The notes under the pieces: model-generated | The model's database searches: none | Told to the model about the DNA's origin: nothing | Seen by the model: the letters and a program-made list of their open reading frames with translations, nothing else | Source of the DNA: Burhinus oedicnemus | Lineage: Eukaryota > Chordata > Aves > Charadriiformes > Burhinidae | Length of the DNA stretch: 64,000 nt | Reading direction: 5' to 3' | NCBI GenBank assembly: GCA_008921705.1 | Contig: VFFE01007084.1 | Location: 631,513-695,512 of the forward strand | Program-made: the position numbers and the translations under genes | Part shown: one piece after another, positions 49,682-62,402 of the stretch | Layout: every line of letters begins with the position of its first letter | Position numbering within the stretch: position 1 is the stretch's first letter

Positions 49682-51514
49682 AGTCATGGTCCAAAGCCGC
49701 TTTTCTTTCATGGGGAGGGGGGAGTCTCCCCTTGTGGACTAAATCCCCTTTGAATCTTGGCTGTCCCTTGCTGGATGTCTGAGCATCTAGTTCCTTCATC
49801 ACTTGGAAACAACTATTTGGAGATAGGCTTGGCTTTATCTTATTCAGGTGATGGTTGTATGGGATTTCTGGTGCTAGAATTTATCAGAATAGATATAGAT
49901 ATAAATACGTTTTTATATTTTAAGCAGAAATAGAGAAGGGCTGGTGAGATGTCTCCCCCAAATAATAATGAGATTTAGATGTGTAATTACAAGCAATACG
50001 TAGAATTTGGCTTTACCGTATTTGAGAAAGAGAAAATCAAATCTGAACAGCTGCCAGGGGAAGATTCGAGAATGACAGGGGAAAAGAAAACCTAGCTTCT
50101 GATCAGAGACTTAAAAAGAAAGACTGAAAGAGGATGCAATTGCACTCGCAACACAGAAGTGGTATTAACAGCATTTGGGGACAAGCTTAATGGAAATTAA
50201 AGGACAACTTTGGAACGGAACAAATGGCTCCAAGCTGAAACCGGGTATGTACAGGCTGGATATTAAGCAAAGTTTTCTAACCGTTAATGTTGTATTGGCA
50301 TGGAGGAGAATTTCAATCTGATTAGCAGAGGAAGATGAGAGGTGAAGCCTGGCCAGATTATAAAAGGCTAAAATGGCGCAGAAGCATCCTTCTCGTCCTG
50401 CGTGTTTAACTCCTGCGTGTGGCATGCCTAGAACAGAGACAACGCCTGCAGGCAGGCTTACCTGCAAAGGAATTGGATAGGAAAAACTGGAAAGAAACTT
50501 GAGTAGCTCATCAGTTTTTTGCTGAGATTGCCTGTTGCCTCAAATCTTGTCATCCACCTTGCGGTTGCACAGATTCAATCCACTCTGTTCCTTTTTATGA
50601 ATCTGATCAAAAAGAAACAAAGTAGTACGTACCCCGTTAAGCAAGCATATTTCTAAGTTAATTACAGATGGGACAGTGAGGAAATACAGACTGTTGCTGA
50701 TGGCATGAAATAGAACCGCTTTTGCTCTACACACTTTGCTCTCATCAGCCTGTTTCCCGTTTTCTGTCTCAGAGGCCATTAATTTGGTAATATTATAACT
50801 CATCTTGTGTATTTGTGTATTTCAGCTGGCAAGGAATCTTTTTGTTTTAGGCCACTATACATTATTATAATCAATTCATTCATGCTTTTTCAGTGTAAAA
50901 TTTGTTAGCGCTTATCCTATTTTTTTTCCTAAAAAATATATTTGAAAAATTCTCTCAAGAATACTTGGATCATTCTTTGCTGAGAAAAGTTATCTGAATC
51001 TTTGCAATGAATATAAAACTCATAAACTGAAAATAGTCCTTTATACAAATATATAATGACCTTATAAGCATGTTTTTCTGTACAGCAGTACCTTCAGTGA
51101 TTCTTCAATTATTTCCTATTTTCTATCAAGAAAGACTTCCTTTTCCTGCTTCAATAGGAAAGAGAGCCCAGGTTTTTTACACTCTTTTTTTATTTTTCTA
51201 AAATATTTTTCTTTTCCTAAAACTTTTTAGTTTTTAACTAAAAATGTTGGCCACAAGCTCAACATGCCAATCATCTCTTGGCTTCGGATCTGATGCAGGG
51301 GATGTCTGTTTCCTACACGATTATCCTTGCAGATTGTATACCTTCGCATTACGTATCAACTGGATTATTTTCTCTGGTCCAGGATTTCCTACGGGAACCC
51401 ATTCATTCGCTACCACTGTCTTTCTAAATGAGCTCTTTCGGTTTTAATGATGACCAGGTAGTTTTCAAGCTCTCAGCAGATAACCTGACCAGAAGGCTTG
51501 GCTGGAAAGCCGGC
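49682..51514. other. Intergenic sequence, no gene seen
   Basis: No recognised element. Strongly AT-rich at 50870-51240. Confidence 0.4.
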
Positions 51515-51580
51515 AATTAATCACAGGCAGGACTGAACCCAGGCTCCCCTAAAAAGCCAGCTTCTCTGTGATAAACTCAT
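51515..51580 (-). mobile_element. Possible MIR-like SINE relic
   Basis: AATTAATCACAGGCAGGACT followed by GAACCCAGGCTCCC resembles the inverted MIR segment GCAGAGCCGGGATTCGAACC, CAGGTCT. Only one block is convincing. Confidence 0.28.
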
Positions 51581-51619
51581 TACCTGCTGGAAATGTTTAA
51601 ATTCTCTGGTCACAGCAAT

Positions 51620-51700
51620 TAAAGCCAGAAGAGATCATTAAATCACTGCGCCTGACACCTCCATAAAACAGGCCATTTCGTTTCATGCTGTCACCTCTGA
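51620..51700 (-). mobile_element. Ancient CR1 relic, 3' end (turtle/crocodile type)
   Basis: AAAGCCAGAAGAGATCATTA, then CTGACACCTCCATAAAACAG and GCCATTTCGTTTCATGC, follow the inverted old CR1 end AAGGCCAGAAGGGACCATTA, CTGACCTCCTGCATAACACA, GGCCATAGAACTTCAC. Same age class as 27024-27173. Confidence 0.58.
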
Positions 51701-51982
51701 ACTACACCTAGCAACGCAGATATGATGAAAATACCTTTGAGAAGAGAAGCCAGTGTTGTCTTAGGAGCACCAAAAGATAAAGCATTCGGATCTCGAGCAG
51801 TTTGCCTCCTGTTTAATCATTAGAAAAACTGGGAGCTACTTCTACCTTGAATCTCCCCGCTTCATGTTATTCTAGTCACTAGCTTACGGTAACCTAAATT
51901 TTCAGCTTGATCAAAAATATCAACTGACAAGAAGTATCTGTAATGCCCATAACTTCAACTATGGCATTTGCTTTAAATAATT
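51701..51982. other. Short intergenic stretch
   Basis: No recognisable element between the old CR1 relic and the younger CR1 copy. Confidence 0.4.
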
Positions 51983-52761
51983 GTGCAAGGTCCTGCACAT
52001 GGGTCAGGGCAATCCCATGCACAAATACAGGCTGGGCGGAGAGTGGATGGAGAGCAGCCCTGAGGAGAGGGACTTGGGGGTGTTGGTGGATGAGAAGCTC
52101 AACATGAGTCGGCAATGGGCACTCACATCCCAGAAAGCCAACCACATCCTGGGCTGCATCCGCAGCAGCGTGGGCAGCAGGTTGAGGGAGATGATTCTGC
52201 CCCTCTGCTCTGCTCTCATGAGACCCCACCTGAATGCTTTGTCCATCTCTGGAGCTCCCAGCATAAGAAGGACATGGACCTGTTGGAGCAGGTCCAGAGG
52301 AGGCCACGAAGATGATGCGAGGGCTGGAGCCCCTCTGCTGTGAGGACAGGCTGAGAGAGTTGGGGTTGTTCACCCCGGAGAAGAGAAGGCTCCGCTCCAG
52401 AGAGACCTTATAGCAGCCTTCCAGTATCTGAAAGGGGCCTACAAGAAAGCTGGAGAGGGACTTTTCACAAGGGCATGGAGTGATAGGATGAGGGGTAAAT
52501 GGCTTCAAACTGGAAGAGGGGAGATTTGGATTAGATCTCAGGAAGAAATTGTTGACTGTGAGGATGGTGAGACACTGGCCCAGGTTGCCCAGAGAAGGTG
52601 TGGCTGCCCCATCCCTGGAGGTGTTCAAGGCCAGGTTGGACGGGGCTTTGAGCGACCTGGTCTAGTGGGAGGTGTCCCTGCCCATGGCAGGGGGGTTGGG
52701 ACTGGATGGGCTTTAGGGTCCCTTCCAACCTAAACCATTCTATGATTCTGTGATTCTATGA
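51983..52761 (+). mobile_element. CR1 LINE, 5'-truncated (about 780 bp, longest copy here)
   Basis: Contains the end of the CR1 reverse transcriptase region (ERDLGVLVDEKLNMS, then KANHILGCIRSSVGSR), the C-terminal region and the whole 3' UTR. It ends CCATTCTATGATTCTGTGAT and a last TCTATGA. Small deletions break the reading frame (for example near 52230 and 52400), so it is inactive. The 244-codon minus-strand open frame at 51894-52628 is antisense to this repeat and is not a gene. Same subfamily as 27838 and 61882. Confidence 0.97.
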
Positions 52762-53979
52762 ATTTGCATAAAAGCATATGCTTTCTTTCTGTAGAGGCGC
52801 ATGAGATAATTCCCTTACAAGTAGTTTAGTTATTAAATGTATTCATCCACCTTAAGAAAAAAGTCTGAAAGGCAAAGCAAATGTGCTGTGCTGGGGAAAA
52901 AATATTAGGGGTTGATATTCAACCCTACCTGTTAAGGACAGCACACTATGAGAAAGTGTCTAAGTTTCAACTGGAGCCCTCTCCTTCTTATTATTAGCAG
53001 GTGTCTTTTTCACACCAGAAGCTTGTAATTCTTCTGTGAGCTTCACACAATGTGTGTGATTGGTAAAGCCAGCACCATTACTGATACTTGGTGGCTTTAA
53101 TCTTTTTTTATTTTTTGCTTTGACAAGAAATGAGTAAAGCTTGAAAATGACTGCAGGGAAGGCAGAGAACTGCATAGAACTATTCTGCTTTAATCTAGAA
53201 AATATCTTTTCCTCAAGTCAGAGGTTTCAAGGTCAAATAGGTGTCTTATTATTTTTCCTCTGAGATTGGGAAGGTGGTAAAAGAAACGAGACAACTGGAG
53301 TCCCGTCTCCACATCCTGAAGTAAAGAAGCAACCTTACATCATGGGTAATCTTATTCTCTTACAGATGATGGGTGAGTTTATTAATACGCTATTGTTGTT
53401 CACGCTTCCAGAGACATTAAATTATAAATGCAGATGAGCGCTGTACTTTAACGCTTAGGAAGCAGCTTTTCTAAACCCTTTGGCAGGGCTGTTGGACTAA
53501 ACACAAAGCTTTTATCTCTCTGAATCTCTTGGGGCATATTAATCCTCCACTTGTACGTTTGTCAGATGAAAAGCAGCTTTGAATGGTTTGGTATTTTTTA
53601 ATTGTGTCTGAAATACTATCGGCGCTGTGTACGAAGCAGATAAAGCCAGCGTCAAGACTCCCAAAAGCTTCCGTGATGCCTCTTTTATTTGCAAGATACC
53701 CAGCTGACCTGCTGCTGCTCAGACAAGGCATGGTTGAGGCTGAGGAGCAGCCCAGCACGTGCAGTTCCCCCTAACAAGCCCATTAGCGATGGTTGGCAAA
53801 CAAGCCCACCCTGGGTGGAATAAGAAACAAGTGTATCTCGGAGGGTTAGCATATATATGATGGCTTCTGCAGGCTACTCGTGTGTTTTACCAAATTGGCA
53901 GCTGTGACGCTGGCTAAAGTCACCTGCGTATCAAGAGTTGAGTAAACTGTCAAATGAAGTATTTGTGAGTGCTTTGAAC
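52762..53979. other. Intergenic sequence between two CR1 copies
   Basis: No gene is recognised. An ATTTGCAT octamer sits exactly at the left edge (52762-52769). A 71-codon minus-strand frame at 52960-53175 is lysine-rich but matches nothing I know. Confidence 0.4.
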
Positions 53980-54690
53980 AGGCTTGGGGAGGAGTGGCTG
54001 GAGAGCTGCCCGGCAGAGAAGGACCTGGGGTGTTGGTCGACAGTCGGCTGAATATGAGCCAGCAGTGTGCCCAGGTGGCCAAGGCGGCCAACAGTATCCT
54101 GGCCTGTATCAGAAATAGTGTGGCCAGCAGGACTAGGGCAGTGATGGTCCCCTTGTCCTCAGCACTGGTGAGGTCCCACCTTGAATACTGCGTTCAGTTT
54201 TGGGCCCCTCACTCCAAGAAAGACATTGAGGGGCTGGAGCGTGTCCAGAGAAGGGCAACAGAGCTGGTGAGGGGCCTGGAGCACAAGTCCTGTGAGGAAC
54301 AGCTGAGGGAACTGGGGTTGTTTAACCTGGAGGAAGCTGAGGGGAGATGTTACCAGTCTCTACAACTACCTGAAAGGAGGTTGTACCGAGGTGGGGATTG
54401 GTCTCTTCTCCCAAGTAACAAGCAATAGGACAAGAGGAAATGGCTTCAAGTTGCGCCAGGAGAGGTTTAGATTGGATATTAGGAAAAATTTCTCCACTGA
54501 AAGGGTTGTCAAACATTGGGACAGGCTGCCCAGGGCAGTGGTGGAATCACCATCCCTGGAGGTATTTAAAAGACGGGTAGATGCGGTGCTGAGGGACATG
54601 GTTCAGTGGTGGTTTTGGCAGTGTTAGGTGGATGGTTGGACGTGATGATCTTCAAGGTCTCTTCCAACCTAGGTGATTCTATGATCTTCT
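53980..54690 (+). mobile_element. CR1 LINE, 5'-truncated, separate subfamily
   Basis: About 710 bp. The start (GGCTTGGGGAGGAGTGGCTG) and the frame [16 protein letters not shown], then [20 protein letters not shown], lie in the end of ORF2. The 3' UTR differs from the other copies: it has GCAGTGTTAGGTGGATGGTT and GGACGTGATGATCTTCAAGG and ends GGTGATTCTATGATCTTCT. It is the only copy of this type here. One frameshift separates the two long readable parts. Confidence 0.96.
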
Positions 54691-57559
54691 AAGACAAAAT
54701 ATAGCTCTCTGTGCATGGGGAAATTTCACATTATCCCCTTGCTTTCTTCCCATCCCCTCTTGACTGTTTACATACGCAACGTATAATATGTACTGTCATA
54801 AAAGTCAGCTGTGCGTGTGGTTTGGGGAAGGCACTGGACTCAGCTCTGTGCCCCGATGCCTGCGTGGCTTTTCCTTCTGCCACCGCGAGACAGAAAATAC
54901 GGGGCTGGATGGTTTGACGCAGCAGGGCATTTCTTATGCTCTTATGCTAGTTTGATCCTACAAATCCTTACTTATAAAGCAATCTTCTCTCATATAAGTA
55001 GCTTTGAGCACTCGGACAATGTATGATTCTTTATCTGAGCATCAGATCCACATTTTCTATAAAACAAAATGGGTCACAGTCATTTTTCTTTAAGTCTTTC
55101 ACTCGACAGATGTACACCAAAGGTGAATCCTGTTCTCTGGGTTTAAATGGGAAGCCTGCTTTTCTATGCCAAGTACTTTGCCAGCCATTTTTAAAGCTTA
55201 TCATACCCAGGTATTCTACACAAAAATGACACCATTTTTTTTCAGCAAGATGGGAGAATAGCAGCCTAATTTAATGCAATCCCTGCAATGTCTCTTTTGA
55301 AACTCAGACAGGATTCAGAGTTGTTCAGACTGTTCCAGTTCTGAATGGCTTAGCGAGTTTTGAAAATCTATTATTCAAATCTTCCTTTGCTTTTAATTTC
55401 GTTTTCTCCCCCTTTTTACAAGAAATTTGTCAGAATCAAGGCCATATCTTTTAAAGTCTTTTCAGAAAGAAAACTTGACCGCTGTTTTCTACCTACTCCT
55501 GAAGTCAGAAGACAGAAATATGAACAGTGGGGAAGAAGTCAGGCACTGGAGCAGCATTTAGTTCCGTTCTGTAAGCAGGCAGGGAAGGAATTTTGTGCCA
55601 CGAAGGAAGCTTTATCTCCATTAGATGCCAAAAGATACCACTCCGTTAATGGCAATACCAGATTTTCAGCTTGCCATTTGTACATTGGTTCATTTTCACA
55701 CGTCGGAGTAGTTGCTCCTTCCATGTGAAAGCATAAGAAGTGCTGTAATCTCATCTTAAGCCTAAGCATTTTTTTCTCCACTTTCCCACCAGCAACCCAA
55801 AAGAGCCATAACTTGCTTCATGTAGAGTTAGCCAGGAACGTGAAAGGTGAAGAGACCACATATTCACTATCGTTGTACGCAAGTTGCTTGGGACTCTTGT
55901 GTGTTCTACAGGTATATAAATGTGTAAGAAAGGGCCAGATATATCACGAATCTCATTGAAATGGATGATTAATATGTGAACATACAAAACTAATATATTG
56001 CCATGATAGCAAGAAAAATACAAGAAAAATATTTATTATTTATACTTGTGCAGAACACTGGGGATTTTGTAGGGACATATAAAAAGAGTTCACATTTCAC
56101 ATTTTCGTATTTCAGTTTTACATTTTACATTGATTATCAACTTTAAATAGTTTCCAGTAAGAGAGAGGAAAGCAGTAACATGGATAGGAGGAAGAAATGA
56201 AATGACAGACGGAAATAAAAACATTGTTGGTGATTTACACAGTATGGTTCAATATGCCCATTAAAGAATGTGCATGTTCTTTTTGTGGTTTAACTAACTC
56301 AGGTAGGTGACTCTGGAAATCTCTCTTTTTTTTTTTTTCTTTTTTTTCTTTTCCCCAGGGAGGACATAAATCTGTAGGTCAAGTAAAGAGGGTCGGAAGA
56401 ACAACTACATCAACAAGGAAGCAGCACAGAAACAGAAACCTGAATCAATATTCAGTCAAGACCATTAATTATGCAGCTCATTTTGTACTGATGTAAGTAG
56501 ATCCTTAATTCTGAAGCAACTTGTGCCTGGGGAAAAGGAGTGGAATTGCCTGTTTTGTCCCCGTAGACAGCAGCTGATGGGGAGTGTGATACGGTGAAGA
56601 GGTGGAGAGCATGAGCGATGCAAAACCTCAAACAGTTTGAAATTGAGGAGCAGTGGAGATACCCAAGGAGAGAAGACTGTGGACCTCAGGAGAAGAAATT
56701 ATTTTAGAAGCATGTACGTAACTGAACTTGACCCATCCATATCTCAGATGAGAGATCTGATACAAAAGGAAATTTCTGTGATGAAGAGTGGAAGGTTGTC
56801 ATCGGGCCATGGAAAAATCTCTTCACGAATTCATTCCTTCCGTGTTGGAATTCAGGAATAGAGGAATGTAAGATCAAACTAGCTCACATGCTGCAACTCT
56901 TAAAGTAGCTTTTTTTAAAAACAGAAATCATATCTGATCTCTCCTTTGGAAACAAACAAACAAACAAAAACCTATTGTAAAGAAAGTTACAAAAAGTTCT
57001 GGATCAGATTCTGTGGTCAGCAGCTCAAGTGGCTTAATACAAACTCCAGTCCATTTTTTCAAAAGAATTCAGATTCCTCTGTGTACGCGTCTGTGCTCGA
57101 GCGGCTGCAGCATGACAAACGTCCAACCAGCAACAGCCGGCGTTATGAAACAGCTGAAACGGAGGACGATGACAACCAACTTTGGGCTGGAACCCCAGCT
57201 GAACCACAGTAACACATCACCATCACTGGAGAATTAATTACATTATGTCAGTCAACGTAAACGTGAAAAATAATACTGAATTATAGATACTATTAAAAAA
57301 AAAAAAAAATATTTCAAAGCATTCCTGGCTCCAGACTACCGTGGTCTGAGCTCTGTCTCTGGCAGTCTTCTGTATGAGATGCACATAAGATATATGTGTA
57401 CATAGGAGGCTTGCAACAACAGCCCACGGGGTCTGAAGATCTCCAGAAAGGGTCCAGAAAGGCAACCAGCATTTGACCAGGCAGCAGCCGGGCAACTAAT
57501 CAACAGTGCGTTACTCTGCGTCTCATAAATGGCCGTGAAGCTCATTTATTCCCTTCAGA
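54691..57559. other. Intergenic sequence, no gene seen
   Basis: A pyrimidine tract (56320-56355), an AAAC microsatellite (56950-56970) and an A-run (57295-57309). Open frames are at most 122 codons, none recognised. Confidence 0.4.
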
Positions 57560-57720
57560 GAATGAATAACTAATATGAAGCCTCTTCTTGCCAGTTATTG
57601 TAGCGCTCCACAAAGCGATTTAGATGTGGAAGCCGCTATTAATAGCCGCGGACAAGCTACTAATTGGATGGTTATGTAATGGCATTGTTATGAAACCTAG
57701 TTTGGGTTTGACACCTTCTG
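57560..57720. promoter_or_regulatory. Candidate conserved non-coding element
   Basis: This segment has preserved CpGs (TAGCGCTCC, AAGCGATTTAGATG, GCCGCGGAC), a perfect 12-bp palindrome GCTATTAATAGC at 57635-57646, and homeodomain-type TAATTGG at 57661. It contains no repeat and differs from the surrounding AT-rich drift. Enhancer function is only an inference. No conservation data are available here. Confidence 0.25.
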
Positions 57721-58199
57721 TTTTCTAAAAACAACATTAAAAACCCCAAACAAATCCATGGTTAGCAGTACCTAACACGAAACAAGGACTAAACAATTAC
57801 CAATCACTCAAACCTCAGATAGGATTAAAAAGAAAAAAAAAATCAATTAATTTATCTGAATTCTAGTAGAAATGAGGTGGAAGTGAATCATTCAGGAGAT
57901 CTGCTGTTCAAAGGGATACTTTAAAGTAACTTTCTTTAATACCTGCCCTGCAAATACTGACAAAGAATTCAAAGTGGCCTGTTTCTGCAACTTGTGAAAT
58001 CTCAGAAAGTTTTTTTTCTATTAAAAAAATGAGCTTTGAATGAGTATGAAGAGAGTATAGTTTAAGGAGAAAGAACATCCACAAAAGATCCGTGACACAC
58101 ACCGATACAAATCATGTACTAGGATCAGGCATGGATCTCTACCTTTGTAAATGACAGAACAGATGTACCTATACAGGTTGACATTTTTTAAGTAAATTT

Positions 58200-58241
58200 A
58201 AAAAAAAAAACAAACAAAAAAAAAACAAAACAAAAAACAAA
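58200..58241. repeat. A-rich low-complexity tract
   Basis: Runs of A separated by single C (AAAAC units) over about 40 bp. Confidence 0.88.
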
Positions 58242-59445
58242 GAAGAGAGAAGCAAATGGGGATGACATTTTGTTCCCTGCCACACGGAAGGAGAGAAAAT
58301 TGCAGTCCATTAGGAGAGAAGCTTTTCTCTGGGCATCACTAAGGCAATGCACAGCACCGGGAAGTTCTCCTCTTGATGAAACCCAACTACTGTGCTCTAG
58401 TTGTGAGGTTATTTTCCTTTTGATACATCCAATGCAGCAGCATACAGAGCCTACAAGAAGAAGGATCCCTCCAGAGGTTTGTAGTTACATGTATATAACA
58501 ATCTTTAAACAGATGAAAGCTCTTGGTCAACACCGCACAGCTCTAACGCCTCTTGGTAATCTTTGACCGTGAAATTACCCCTCAACATGCGCGGTGCCAG
58601 CAATTCTTGTTTGATCAGTGTTATCTATAACCTTTTTGTCGCCGAGGTTAAATCAAGGCTGTCACACCAGACCTGCTTCCCTTGATGAAGGAGCCGGGGA
58701 TGCTCACACAAGGAACCTAATGAACACTTTGGCTGTCTATCTACAAGCACACATCCTCATGTTTGCGCAGAGAAAGACACGGAGTTCCTTCCAGTTGAGT
58801 CACCTCTCACATGTCAGGAGGCCGTGCGAGCGGTCGCAGCGGCGTGGGAGGAAAGCAGGGTGCAGCGGCAGCATCGTGACCTGCACGTAAAGGAACGTAG
58901 CCCCTGAAACAGAGAGTGGGTATATCCTGTCCGGCACGAGCCAGAGGCAGCCTACGTATACACAGCTATAGGCACGCCTTCGCATGGATTGCCTCTGGCA
59001 TCTTGCAGCGGTTTTGCAACTGGTGGGGTATTTTTATTGCTTTTTATCTGGCAACAGATACTACACTCAGCCGTGCTGACTCCATGTTATTTTTCTGCTC
59101 CTTTGTCATTTTACATTGTCTAGCTGATGATAAAAACTCTGATTTATCCAGCACGGTATGTTAGGAAAGGTTTATATCAATAAAGGAAAACTCTACTTCA
59201 GTTCCTTCATTGTTAAAGCACCCAGAGGAAGCAGGCAAAGGGCTTGCAGAGATTTGATGCACGATGTCCCAGCACCACAGTAATTGCAGCAAGCCTGCCT
59301 AAAAAGCTGTGATAATAACTTAGGACTCAGCGACTGTTGAAAGGAACAAGACATTCTAGAAACCAGGCCGGAATTTGGGTGGTCCAGATGTCTTCCACAT
59401 GTATCCAGTTAATTATCAAGAACTAGACTCTCTTATCCATTATAA

Positions 59446-59492
59446 GTGTGTGTGTGTGTACGTATGTATCAGTATGCATTAATATATATATA
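59446..59492. repeat. TG / TA microsatellite
   Basis: GTGTGTGTGTGTGTA followed by CGTATGTATC and ATATATATATACATG. A compound purine-pyrimidine alternating tract. Confidence 0.85.
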
Positions 59493-61881
59493 CATGTATC
59501 TCCAAGCTATTAACTTCATTAGAATATTTTAGAATCACAATGGGGCAAATAATACCAGAATCTTCCCCTAAAATAAAGTATCGTCACGCTTTCCTCCTCC
59601 TACACATCAGATGAAATGAGTTTTTTCTTAAATGCATCTCTGCACTAGTACGATAGTCTGTCCATATTGTTACTGCTCTTCTGTAATCTCACTTGCGGGA
59701 GAAGGAAGAGGAGCTCCACCGAGGAGTGACGCTATTGCATATTTCCGTTGTGGTAGTACGGAAGGGTTCCAATAGGATACAAACTCACTTTGTCACCCAT
59801 CTCACTGCAGGACAGCATTTATCAGACCTATGAAGTTCATTCACAGTCCTGTCTTTTCTTAATGTGCAATCATCCTGAATTTATACTGGCATAGATTTAT
59901 ACTTTCGCCATACTTGAGAAACTTTAAAAATACTTTAAATACCATCTAAATCTTTAAATGACGTTTACATTTTAAATACCTTAAAAACATTCGGACGTTA
60001 CGTTTAAATGATGATTAAATATGGGAATTTTTTCCCCTGTGTCTGATGCCGCAAGGTGTTTTTTCCAGCCTTTGCCTTGCCTGCCTGCAGGGATAATACC
60101 TCTAGGTACAACCGGCTCTGCGGATGTACCACTGACCACTGTTTTGCCCAGGGTATGGCAACCCAAGCTTTCTCGTTGGTAAGCGCGTATAATTCTTGTC
60201 TGGCTACTGTCTATTCATATCTGCTACCATTTCCTGCTGGGTTTATAGACTTCATTTCATGCGTCGGTCATATTTTAATTGATTTCTGGCATTTTATGCC
60301 GATGGCCAAAATTCATGAGCGAAGTGAATGCGCCGTTAATTTCCAGTGATAATTTTGCAGTCAGACTACTTGTTTGCACGGAGAAGCAGTTAGTTTGTTT
60401 GTGACATCACTTCGATGCTATTTTGGGAACCCAGCTTGTGTGTTAAAAAACCAAACTGTTCCCGGACCTTCTGGTATTGTCGTTCAAAGGAAGAAACACG
60501 TAGCTAGGTCGTGACTACAGCGTGACTAAGGCTGGGACAGAAGAGCCTTCCAGGGTGATTAAGCTATTTAGGTGCTCTTTTCTCCTTTGTGGTACTCAGC
60601 CGGGGAAGGTGGAATCACAGAGGAAAAATACAAGCTGAAGGAAAGATGGTTTTCCAACGGAGAAAACAAGAAGCTACTTCTTTGCAGAATATCATCCAGG
60701 AAATTCCATTTTTTGTTCTCCTCTGGATTTTACCAGGTCTTTTTATTTTTTTTTTAATAAATGGAAAGACCTCCCTGAAATGCTGAATCAGAAAGAGTCT
60801 CTAGATAGAAGTCCGGATGGGGAAGCAGCTTACCTATAGCTTGTGTCAACTGGAGGAGACGGTAGTGAATATTCACATATCATAAGTGAGGGTAAAAACC
60901 AGACTGTACGCGAATAATTCCTGTTGACCTGAAACTACCGAGCTCCTGCGGTACAGACTGTGGCTATCACCACACTTCTGGTACTGTTCTATGCCAACAG
61001 CCAGTACTATCGGGTGCAGTAAAAGGTATTCAGGAAAAAAAAAAAAGAAATAGAAAAATAAAAGATAGTTGATTAATTCTGGTGATTAACATGTTAAATC
61101 TGTATTTACAGACAAAATAACTAGTAAAGGTATACATAAAAAATAAATGAAAATATTGCATATGTCTAATCATCTCTTGGGATATGAATCACGCTATATT
61201 TCATAATAATTACTTGAAAAGTATTTACTTGAGACAAAGCTTAGGTACAATTAAGGAGATGAATCTTAATTCAGCAGGTTTCTATGCCTGTATTGGCCAT
61301 CAATTTTGCTTGAAATAAAAATGATAGTAGCACATCCATCACATTTCACAGTTCCAAGAGAAAAAACTAGTGCTCCAAGCGTGAAAAATTCCTTCTGCTT
61401 ATTTATACAAGTTATTTGGTGCTGATACGTTGAAAGGAAAGATAGTGCTGTAGAGCTGATAAAGACCCAGCCTGAGTTAAGGTTCCTTCCTGTAACACAG
61501 TATTTCCGAAAGCTGCCTGCAACAACTAAAATATCCAAAACAAGGGCTGTCCATCCCACCCAAACTTGGCGAGACGAAGCCTCTGAGCTTCTCAGGCAGT
61601 GCTCCGCAGGTACGTATGCGCCCCAACAGGAGCTGTCGGAGCCAGTTATTTATGAGTTGCTCTTTCCGAACACGTGTCTAATAAAGCTGCCTATTAATTC
61701 TGATTGCAGCGGAGGCTCATGTACGGCATTGCCTTCTGTCTAAGGTCACCCTTCCTTCACTCCTCTGTAAGCTATCCACGCAGCTTCTGAATAGCAAAGC
61801 TGAGCAGAGAAAAAATGTTGAAACTGCCAATTTTGCCCCTTGCATGGAAATGCTCTCATTTGGTCTAATGTCCCACTGTGA

Positions 61882-62402
61882 AATCATAGAATGGTTTAGG
61901 TTGGAAGGGACCTTAAAGATATCTAGTTCCAACCCCCCTGCCATGGGCAGGGACACCTCCCACTAGACCAGATTGCTCCAAGCCCCGTCCAACCTGGCCT
62001 TGAACACCTCCAGGGATGGGGCAGCCACAGCTTCTCTGGGCAACCTGGGCCAGTGTCTCACCACCCTCACAGTCAAAAATTTCTTCCTGAGATCTAATCC
62101 AAATCTGCCCTCTTCCAGTTTGAAGCCATTACCCCTCGTCCTATCACTACATGCCCTTGTGAAAAGTCCCTCTCCAGCTTTCTTGTAGGCCCCTTTCAGA
62201 TACTGGAAGGCTGCTATAAGGTCTCTCTGGAGCGGAGCCTTCTCCAGGCTGAACAACCCCAACTCTCTCAGCCTATCCTTACAGCAGAGGGGCTCTAACA
62301 CTCTGATCATCTTTGTGGCCTCCTCTGGACCTGCTCCAACAGGTCCATGTCCTCCTTATGCTGGGGGCTCCAGAGATGGACAGAGCATTCAGGTGGGGTC
62401 AA
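61882..62402 (-). mobile_element. CR1 LINE, 5'-truncated (about 520 bp)
   Basis: An inverted copy from AATCATAGAATGGTTTAGGT to GACAGAGCATTCAGGTGGGG. On the minus strand a 115-codon frame reads the ORF2 C-terminus with few defects ([20 protein letters not shown]), suggesting a young copy. The 3' UTR is of the GTGTCCCTGCCCATGGCAGG type. Confidence 0.96.

Larger units (their letters stand above)
57721..61881. other. Intergenic sequence, no gene seen
   Basis: Includes an A/C low-complexity tract (58200-58241) and a TG/TA microsatellite region (59446-59492). Open frames are at most 98 codons. Confidence 0.4.

Noticed and set aside
51894..52628. 244-codon minus-strand open frame, the second longest in the window
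   Set aside because: It is antisense to a CR1 copy. Similar antisense frames appear in other copies because of the base composition of CR1 ORF2.
52960..53175. Lysine-rich 71-codon minus-strand frame as a processed pseudogene
   Set aside because: No parent gene recognised, no poly(A) remnant and no duplicated flanks.
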